A stretch of 64,000 nt of DNA from Bowdeniella nasicola. Its GTDB lineage: Bacteria; Actinomycetota; Actinomycetes; Actinomycetales; Actinomycetaceae. The stretch covers positions 124,001 to 188,000 of the forward strand of contig NZ_FNQV01000005.1 of NCBI RefSeq assembly GCF_900107735.1. The letters run 5' to 3'. Made by a program: the position numbers and the translations under genes. The notes under the pieces are model-generated. The model was not told the DNA's origin. It saw nothing but the letters and a program-made list of their open reading frames with translations, and did not search any database. Shown piece after piece: positions 58,436-64,000 of this stretch (position 1 is the first letter of the stretch; each line of letters opens with the position of its first letter).

Positions 58436-61400
58436 CCGCATCTCCAAACCTGGCTCCGTAGCCGCGCTCGCCCGTCAACTTGGCCAAAAGTTCGCCCCGA
58501 CGCCCGAGCAGGAACGCGTCATCGACTACCCGCTCGCACCCCTGCTCGTCGTGGCCGGTGCCGGCTCGGGAAAAACCACGACGATGGCGATGCGCGTCGC
58601 CCATCTCGTCCACGAGGGGGCGGTACGCGCCGATCAGGTCCTCGGCCTCACCTTCACTCGCAAGGCGACGAGCCAACTGTCGCGCAACGTGCGTGGCCTA
58701 CTCGCAAAACTCGAGCACGCCACCCTGATTGAGCAGCCCGAGATCGCCACCTACAACTCCTTCGCGGGTGCTGTCGCGCGAGATTTTTCGTTGCGGCTCG
58801 GAGAAAACCCCGACGCCCAACTCATCACCGACGGCCACGCCTCCCAGATCATGATCGACATCGTCGAGGCCGCCGGCGGCGATTATTCCCTGTTCGATAA
58901 GTCTGTCGAATCCATCGCCGGTAACGCACGGTCGCTCGCCGCCCAGATTCGGGACAACCTCATGACGCCCGAGCAGGCCCGCACAGGCCTCGTGAGCTAT
59001 GCCCACGCCTGCGCGGAACTCTTCGCACCCAAGAAGCAGGCGGCCAAGATCCACACCGAGCTCGACCACGCTGTGCAACGCCGCCTGCCCGACGAAGTGC
59101 GCGAGCTCCTCAAACGCGCCCAGAGCCTCGAGACATGCGGCGCCACATTCCTGCGCGATCAGGCCAAACGGCTCCTACTGATCGATTTCGTCGCGGAATA
59201 CGACAAACGCAAGAAGGATCTCGGCGTCATCGAGTTCGCGGACCAAACCGCCATCGCCGCAGCTGTCGCCGAGATTCCCGACGTCCAACGCATCATGCGC
59301 GAGCGCTACCGGCTTGTGCTCCTCGACGAATTCCAAGACACCTCCGTGCCGCAGCTTGAGTTCCTGCTGCGCCTGTTCGGCCCCGATCACCCCATCACGG
59401 CGGTGGGGGACCCGAACCAAGCGATCTACGGCTGGCGCGGCGCAAGCGCCCAGGCCCTCGCAGATTTCCAGCAGCGGTTTTCCACCACCCCGCCGGTGAC
59501 GACGCTGCCGCTGAACACCTCGTTTCGAAACGACCGCGAGATTCTCTCCCTGGCAAACCACGTCGCTATCCCGCTGCAACTCTCCACGGGAGAGGTCACC
59601 GTCCCATCCCTCGCGGCCGCCGACCACGCCGACGATGGCCAAATAGCCGTCAGCCTCGCCCCGGATATCGGCAGCGAAGGCGAGCAGATCGTGCGCACCG
59701 TCAACGCCCTGTGGCAGCCCGGCAAAGGCGAGACGATCGCCGTGCTCTGCCGCACCCGCCGCCACCTGGGTACCGTTGCCATGGCACTCGCCGAAGCCGA
59801 TATCCCGCACGAGGTCGTGGGCCTCTCGGGCCTGCTGTCCACGCCCGAAGTCGCGGACCTGCGGGCACTGCTCGACGTTGCCGCCGACGCCTCCCGCGGC
59901 GAAGCCGCCGGGCGCCTGCTCACCCGAGCACGTCTCGGCACCGCCGACATTCACGTCCTATCGAGCTGGGCACATGAACTCGATGAACGGGAGAAACAGC
60001 GGGCAATCGCTGCCGGCGGTGCGGATCAGCGCCCGCTCGCCACCACTCTTGTCGAGGTGCTGAACTCGCTACCACCGGAGTCCTTCACGACGCCCGAGGG
60101 CCATCGGCTCTCCGAGACCGCCCGTGCCCGCCTCTTCGAGCTGGGGGAGGCCATCCGAACTGTCCGCGGCGCCACCGGCTCGCACCTGGAAGACCTCGTC
60201 GCCACGGCCGAGCGGGCCCTTCGCCTCGATATTGACCTCCTTGCCCGCCCCGGTGCGCCCGGCCTTTCTGCCCGGCGCAATCTCGATCGCTTCCGCCAGG
60301 TGGCTCGCTCCTTCGTGGCCGTCTTACCGGAGGACTCCACACTCGCCGCCTTCCTGTCCTGGCTACGGGTGGCCGACGCCGAGGAACGAGGGCTCGACCA
60401 GGAAGCCGAGGTCATCGTCGAGGACGCCGCGCAAAGCGAAGGCACGGAGCACCTCGCCGTCCAACTCATGACGATGCACGCCGCCAAGGGACTCGAATTC
60501 GACCACGTAATCGTCGCGGGGCTCGCCGAAGGCACCTTTCCCTCCCACCAGGCCAAGAATGGCCAATATGACGTCAACGGCAGGTCCTGGCTCACCGATG
60601 CCGCGGCGCTACCGTGGCGGCTTCGCAAGGATCACGACTCGCTGCCCGAGTTCACGGGCGAGGTCAACTCCGTCACTCCCGCACAGAGTGATGACACCCC
60701 GATGGGAGCTTTCCTTGCCGAGGAAGGCAGCAAACGCCTGGGCGGATTCAAGAAGGCCGCCGGCGCCTACCAACTGCAAGAAGAACGCCGCCTCGCCTAT
60801 GTTGCCTTCACCCGCGCCAAGCACACGCTAACGCTCACCAGCTCCTGGCGGCATGGCGGCACCGCAAAGAAATACCCCTCGCGCTTCTTGCGCGAAGCGC
60901 TGCCGGCCGACCACCCCCTGCTTGCGTCCTCCGACGACGGGGATAACCCCGGAGCCATCGTCTCCGAGTGGCTCACGGTATGCACCGCGACGCGCGCCCT
61001 TCCCGGCGCCGCGTGGTGGACGGCCGGCTCCACCGACACGGGCTTTGGAACATTGAACCGCCTGAGCGGACGCTACGGTGAGCTCGAGCTTCAGATTGTT
61101 GCGGAAGAGCCAGAGGACGAGCCGGACGAGAGCCGCGAGTTGACCGACGACACCGACGCGCCAAGCTACCCCGCCACCGACGTCGCCCTCCATCGCCGGC
61201 CTCATCTGCAGCGCGCCGCAGCGGCCGTGCGCGCCGCGCCGCAGCGCGCGGATGCGCCCGCACCGTCACCGGCCAGTGCTCGCCTTATTGCGGAAGCCGA
61301 TCTCCTCCTTGCCGATCTCGCGGCCCGCCGCAGCGCGCCCGAGATCCTCATCGAGGCACCGGGGCGGCTCTCTGCCACCCAGGTCGGTGAGGTGAGTGAT

Positions 61401-62006
61401 GACGCCGCGGGCTACCTCACCTATCTGCGCCGGCCCCTGCCTACGCCGCCGAGCACGGTGGCGCGCCTCGGCACCGAGTTCCACCGCTGGGTGCAGGACT
61501 ACTACACGGGCGAGAGCGAGCTCGCGCTCGATCTCGACGCCGCCACCGAACCCGCCCCGCCACAACTAGCTGCCTGGCGCGAGACGTTCCTCGCCTCCCG
61601 CTTCGCCGCCATGCAGCCCATCATCGTTGAGGAGGCGATGGCGCTCACGCTGCCCGTGGGCGGCAGGTCGATCCAGATCCACTGCAAGATCGATGCGGCC
61701 TTCGACACGAGCGACGGCATCCTTATCGTCGACTGGAAGACGGGCCGGCCGCCGCGCGATGAGCAAACCCTCGCCGTCAGATCGCTGCAGCTGCAGATCT
61801 ACCGCTACGCCCTGGCCGCTAGCCGCGGCATCGATCCGGAGCGCATCACCGCATGCTTCTACTACGTCGGCTCCAACCAGGAAATCCGCGGCATACCTCT
61901 CACACGTGATGACATCGCCGAGCGCCTGGCCGTCCTCGATCCGGTCGGCCGCAGCGAGGCCCTCGGCAGCGAACTCCTCGGTACCGAACGCGGCGAAACC
62001 AGCTAG
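58428..62006 (+). CDS. adnB: AdnB-type helicase-nuclease subunit
   Basis: The 1192-residue partner of AdnA and probably the main motor. It has complete UvrD motifs: GAGSGKTTTM (I), LTFTRKA (Ia), LLDEFQDT (II), VGDPNQAIYGWRGA (III), TMHAAKGLEFDHV (V) and LAYVAFTRAKHTL (VI). The C-terminal RecB nuclease has His in GTEFHRWVQDYY, Asp in CKIDAAFD and Asp/Lys in IVDWKTGRP. The TTG start at 58428 is supported by GGAAGG 8 bases upstream and by the overlap with adnA. An acidic/Ala-rich stretch (about residues 890-960) links motor and nuclease. Confidence 0.92.
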   Translation: MSDRISKPGSVAALARQLGQKFAPTPEQERVIDYPLAPLLVVAGAGSGKTTTMAMRVAHLVHEGAVRADQVLGLTFTRKATSQLSRNVRGLLAKLEHATLIEQPEIATYNSFAGAVARDFSLRLGENPDAQLITDGHASQIMIDIVEAAGGDYSLFDKSVESIAGNARSLAAQIRDNLMTPEQARTGLVSYAHACAELFAPKKQAAKIHTELDHAVQRRLPDEVRELLKRAQSLETCGATFLRDQAKRLLLIDFVAEYDKRKKDLGVIEFADQTAIAAAVAEIPDVQRIMRERYRLVLLDEFQDTSVPQLEFLLRLFGPDHPITAVGDPNQAIYGWRGASAQALADFQQRFSTTPPVTTLPLNTSFRNDREILSLANHVAIPLQLSTGEVTVPSLAAADHADDGQIAVSLAPDIGSEGEQIVRTVNALWQPGKGETIAVLCRTRRHLGTVAMALAEADIPHEVVGLSGLLSTPEVADLRALLDVAADASRGEAAGRLLTRARLGTADIHVLSSWAHELDEREKQRAIAAGGADQRPLATTLVEVLNSLPPESFTTPEGHRLSETARARLFELGEAIRTVRGATGSHLEDLVATAERALRLDIDLLARPGAPGLSARRNLDRFRQVARSFVAVLPEDSTLAAFLSWLRVADAEERGLDQEAEVIVEDAAQSEGTEHLAVQLMTMHAAKGLEFDHVIVAGLAEGTFPSHQAKNGQYDVNGRSWLTDAAALPWRLRKDHDSLPEFTGEVNSVTPAQSDDTPMGAFLAEEGSKRLGGFKKAAGAYQLQEERRLAYVAFTRAKHTLTLTSSWRHGGTAKKYPSRFLREALPADHPLLASSDDGDNPGAIVSEWLTVCTATRALPGAAWWTAGSTDTGFGTLNRLSGRYGELELQIVAEEPEDEPDESRELTDDTDAPSYPATDVALHRRPHLQRAAAAVRAAPQRADAPAPSPASARLIAEADLLLADLAARRSAPEILIEAPGRLSATQVGEVSDDAAGYLTYLRRPLPTPPSTVARLGTEFHRWVQDYYTGESELALDLDAATEPAPPQLAAWRETFLASRFAAMQPIIVEEAMALTLPVGGRSIQIHCKIDAAFDTSDGILIVDWKTGRPPRDEQTLAVRSLQLQIYRYALAASRGIDPERITACFYYVGSNQEIRGIPLTRDDIAERLAVLDPVGRSEALGSELLGTERGETS

Positions 62007-62195
62007 ATGCGGCGGCACAGCTCGTAGGTGAACTCCGCGATCTGGCCATCGAAGACCTGATGAGAGACGAGACGCAGATCCAGGTCCGGTGCGCCAGCAA
62101 ACACCGGTGCACTGCCCGTCTGCCCGCTCACAACGGGAAAGACGGTGACCTGAATCCGATCGACGAGCCCCGCCGCCAACAATTCCCGGTTCGAA
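62003..62195 (-). pseudogene. C-terminal remnant of a dihydrofolate-reductase-family (RibD_C) protein
   Basis: The frame ends with ELLAAGLVDRIQVTVFPVVS and FDGQIAEFTYELCRRI, the last third of RibD C-terminal/dihydrofolate-reductase-like proteins. The N-terminal two thirds (including the NADPH site) are missing: upstream of about 62200 the frame (open to 62263) becomes unrelated sequence that belongs to the remnant on the other strand. The stop overlaps the adnB stop by 4 bp. Certainly non-functional as an enzyme. Confidence 0.75.
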
Positions 62196-62408
62196 GCCTG
62201 CGTCGCGTTCACGGCGGAGGGGATTACGGTCGAGCCGGGCTCGTGCGAGCGCGCCGACCTCACGGTGCGCGCGGGCCCGGAGATTCGCGACCTGCTGGCA
62301 GGTCAGCTGTCCGCGCGCGAGGCCGTCGCGCGCGAGCTCGTCAGCCTGCAGGGCAACGAGGAGCTTTTCGAGGTGTTCGCTGCGTCGTTTGCGGCGCCCT
62401 ACGCCTGA
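62196..62408 (+). pseudogene. C-terminal remnant of an HxlR-type regulator with SCP2-like domain
   Basis: An open plus-strand frame from 62154 to the TGA at 62406-62408 with no usable start codon near its beginning. The product (VEPGSCERADLTVRAGPEIR; AREAVARELVSLQGNEELFE) resembles the C-terminal SCP2-like domain of winged-helix (HxlR-type) regulators. The DNA-binding part is absent; left of about 62196 is the reductase remnant. Assignment rests on my recollection of the domain pattern. Confidence 0.5.
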
Positions 62409-63400
62409 GGCGTGGGCTCATCGGAGGTGTCGTTCCAGCCCGCTTCCCAGCCGGTATCGATCACGGGGGAGGTGCGCCCGAGCGGTCGATCATCGCCGAC
62501 CTGGCGCGCGAGCGTCGTGAGCATATCCTCGGCGTCCGCGATGACCTGGGCGTCCTCGGCGCGCACGCCGTGGAGCAACCAGCGCGCCAGCGCCAGCTCG
62601 CTCATGAGCAGCGCGCGGTCGATGAGGTGCGCATCGGGCTGCGTCGTGCGGGCCATCGCATAGGACTCTTCGAGCACATCCAGGGTGTCCTCCGGCGCGG
62701 AGGCCATGAGCCAGGACAGATCGAGCGCCGGATCTCCGATCGACAGGCCCGCAAATCCGGTGACGGCCGTGACCTCATCGTGCGCGACGCGCAGCGTTTC
62801 GTCGGAAATATCGCCGTGAATGACGCAGGGCGCGAACTGCCACAGCGCGACGTCTTCCAGAGCCTGCTCCCAGCGGTTGAGCAGCGAGGACGGCACGCGG
62901 GAGGTGCGGGCGGCATCATCGACTTCGGCAAGCAGCCGCGTGCGGATCGTTGCGGCATCTTCGGTCGGCAGGTCGAGATCGGTGACGAGGGCCGGATCGA
63001 GCTCGTGGATCGCGCCGAGCGCCGCACCAATCGAGCGCGCCAGATCCCGGGTGAGGAGCTCAAGTGCGAGCACATCGCCGGGCAGCTCCGGGTAGACGAC
63101 GAGGGGCTGGCCTTCCAGGGACTGGGAACTGCCGAGGATCTTTGCGACGGCGAACGGGAGCTTTGAGGCGTACGGCGGGGTGCGCAGCGCGGCAAGGATC
63201 GGCAGCTCGGCGGCCATACGCAGGCCGGCGGTCTGGCTGCGGGCACCGCGAACCGTGAAGCGGCGGCCGGCCGAATCGGTCACGGCCGTGCTGAGCCAGT
63301 CCTCGCTCATGCGCTGCGGCGCGCCGACGGCGGCTACGTCAAAACCGGGCACGGCGTTCGTTGCGGCCGCTGCCAGGGCGATAAAGGAATGGCTGGTCAC
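62399..63400 (-). CDS. Aminoglycoside-phosphotransferase-fold protein, predicted pseudokinase
   Basis: A 333-residue protein of the APH/choline kinase fold, beside adnAB as in other actinobacteria. The Brenner motif reads HGDISDET, keeping His and Asp but with Thr where the metal-binding Asn is expected. The DFG-type Asp is replaced (VTGFAGLSIGDPALDL, Gly for Asp). Both Mg2+ ligands are thus missing, so phosphotransfer is doubtful and a binding or regulatory role is more likely. GTG at 63400 has TAACGT six bases upstream. Confidence 0.8.
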   Translation of the reverse strand: MTSHSFIALAAAATNAVPGFDVAAVGAPQRMSEDWLSTAVTDSAGRRFTVRGARSQTAGLRMAAELPILAALRTPPYASKLPFAVAKILGSSQSLEGQPLVVYPELPGDVLALELLTRDLARSIGAALGAIHELDPALVTDLDLPTEDAATIRTRLLAEVDDAARTSRVPSSLLNRWEQALEDVALWQFAPCVIHGDISDETLRVAHDEVTAVTGFAGLSIGDPALDLSWLMASAPEDTLDVLEESYAMARTTQPDAHLIDRALLMSELALARWLLHGVRAEDAQVIADAEDMLTTLARQVGDDRPLGRTSPVIDTGWEAGWNDTSDEPTPQA

Positions 63401-63406
63401 ACCTCT

Positions 63407-63412
63407 ACGTTA
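63407..63412 (-). promoter_or_regulatory. -10 hexamer TAACGT for leaderless APH-fold gene
   Basis: On the minus strand TAACGT is followed by AGAGGT and then GTG 63400. Confidence 0.45.
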
Positions 63413-63455
63413 TGGGCAACGCGCGCCCGGCGCGCACGTGGCACGCCGTTTGCGA

Positions 63456-63464
63456 CTTATCCAC
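63456..63464 (+). promoter_or_regulatory. Single consensus DnaA box TTATCCACA
   Basis: A perfect match to the 9-bp DnaA consensus in the divergent region between the APH-fold gene and cpaF. One isolated box with no AT-rich stretch nearby; not an origin. It may be chance or a DnaA-regulated promoter. Confidence 0.3.
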
Positions 63465-63552
63465 AGCGTGGACACCGACCCTTGCCGCCGTAACAGGCCT
63501 CCGCTAACTTAGGTCTAGCCAGTTGTGTGGGCCAGATCACCAGGGAGGGGCC

Positions 63553-64000
63553 ATGCACGCACTACCGGAGGCGGAAGCCGATGTGCGCAAGCTCGTCGCC
63601 GACCGCAACATCGATCCGCTCATCGACCACGAGGCGATGGCTACCGCGCTCGATGACGTCATCAACAGCTACGAGCTGCAAGCCCTGTCCGGAAAAGGCT
63701 CGCTCCAAACCGACTTTGCCGAGCTGCGCAAACACCTGCACGACGCCGTCGTCGGCTTCGGGCTGCTGCAGCCCTACCTCGACGACTCGACGATCGAGGA
63801 GATCTGGATCAACGGGCCCGACGCCGTCTTCGTCGCCCGCTCCGGGGTCGCCGAACTCACGACGACGCTGATATCGGACCAGCAGATCAAGGACCTCGTC
63901 GAGCGGATGCTGCGCCTGGCCGGGCGCCGCCTGGACCTGTCCGAACCCTTCGTCGACGCGCGCCTGCCCGGCGGGGAGCGCCTACACGTCGTCATCTCGC
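63553..64000 (+). CDS. CpaF/TadA-family secretion ATPase, 3' end outside window
   Basis: The first 149 residues of a CpaF-type ATPase that powers Tad pilus or type II/IV-like secretion. The N-terminal domain shows LHDAVVGFGLLQPYLDDSTI, EEIWINGPDAVFVARSG and LDLSEPFVDARLPGGERLHV, which are diagnostic; Walker A lies beyond the edge. ATG at 63553 follows GGGAGGGG. The frame is open to the last base. A tad pilus operon is likely to continue to the right (inference). Confidence 0.88.
   Translation, partial: MHALPEAEADVRKLVADRNIDPLIDHEAMATALDDVINSYELQALSGKGSLQTDFAELRKHLHDAVVGFGLLQPYLDDSTIEEIWINGPDAVFVARSGVAELTTTLISDQQIKDLVERMLRLAGRRLDLSEPFVDARLPGGERLHVVIS

Noticed and set aside
62060-63166. 368-codon plus-strand frame over the APH-fold gene and scar
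   Set aside because: Arg/Gly-rich antisense translation; the minus strand has the HGD motif and a promoter.
63456-63464. Replication origin signal (DnaA box)
   Set aside because: A single box, no cluster, no AT-rich unwinding region and no dnaA/dnaN nearby.

Overview
The window reads as a chromosome segment from a high-G+C Gram-positive actinobacterium, most likely in or near the Actinomycetaceae (Trueperella/Arcanobacterium/Schaalia-like; the genus is a guess). The evidence is: a sortase-anchored cell-wall glycosidase; lineage-typical small proteins (DUF3117, DUF3107, an acidic EADPADV protein); an AdnA/AdnB helicase-nuclease pair; an LpdA-type flavoprotein without redox cysteines; an htrA-tatB-mrp-CBS neighbourhood; and many promoters of leaderless type. 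About 95% of the window is coding. I see no tRNA, rRNA, CRISPR array, prophage or insertion sequence.

Layout. 1-9.1 kb is a starch/maltooligosaccharide locus: a wall-anchored amylopullulanase cut by the left edge, then a sugar-binding lipoprotein and two permeases with no ATPase. 9.1-12.8 kb has an acetyltransferase, glyA-folD (one-carbon metabolism) and xth. 12.8-17.3 kb (minus) is a DeoR-type regulator with galT, galK and manC. 17.3-19.1 kb has a 2H phosphoesterase and a BrkB/YihY membrane protein. 19.5-28.3 kb is a nucleoside uptake and salvage operon: BMP lipoprotein, double ATPase, two permeases, cdd, deoA, a small acidic protein, a papain-like protein and deoC. 28.2-30.5 kb (minus) is a decayed ABC exporter coupled to an unknown ORF. 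30.6-33.1 kb (minus) is punA plus a phosphohexomutase, which extend the nucleoside route into sugar phosphates. 33.2-36.8 kb has lpdA, dapE, a LOG-family protein and DUF3117. 36.9-42.9 kb is the O-methyltransferase/htrA/tatB/mrp/DUF1003/CBS/GSP17M neighbourhood. 43-48.4 kb has a broken small membrane protein, aminopeptidase P, a PHP phosphatase, MarC, an SDR and a lipoprotein. 48.9-52.5 kb is a very large HTH-STAND-TM-WD40 protein. 52.5-62 kb has a DEAD-box helicase, a ferritin-like protein, DUF3107 and adnA-adnB. 62-63.4 kb has a deletion scar joining two gene remnants and a degenerate APH-fold kinase. A CpaF/TadA secretion ATPase runs off the right edge.

How the genes work together. The left third is a carbon-scavenging set: starch and glycogen debranching at the wall, oligosaccharide import, the Leloir pathway (galK/galT), and nucleoside import followed by deamination, phosphorolysis and deoxyribose-phosphate cleavage.

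The most informative structural signals are: (i) fourteen genes with a -10-like hexamer ending exactly 6-7 nt before the start codon, which indicates leaderless transcripts and settles several starts; (ii) an O-methyltransferase that appears to initiate at ATT behind a perfect GGAGG; (iii) a scar at about 62.2 kb that fits deletion of the shared promoter and both 5' ends of a divergent reductase/regulator pair; (iv) four single-base frameshifts (two in an ABC exporter, one at the end of the STAND protein, one in a small membrane protein); (v) strong hairpins between binding-protein genes and their transporter genes.
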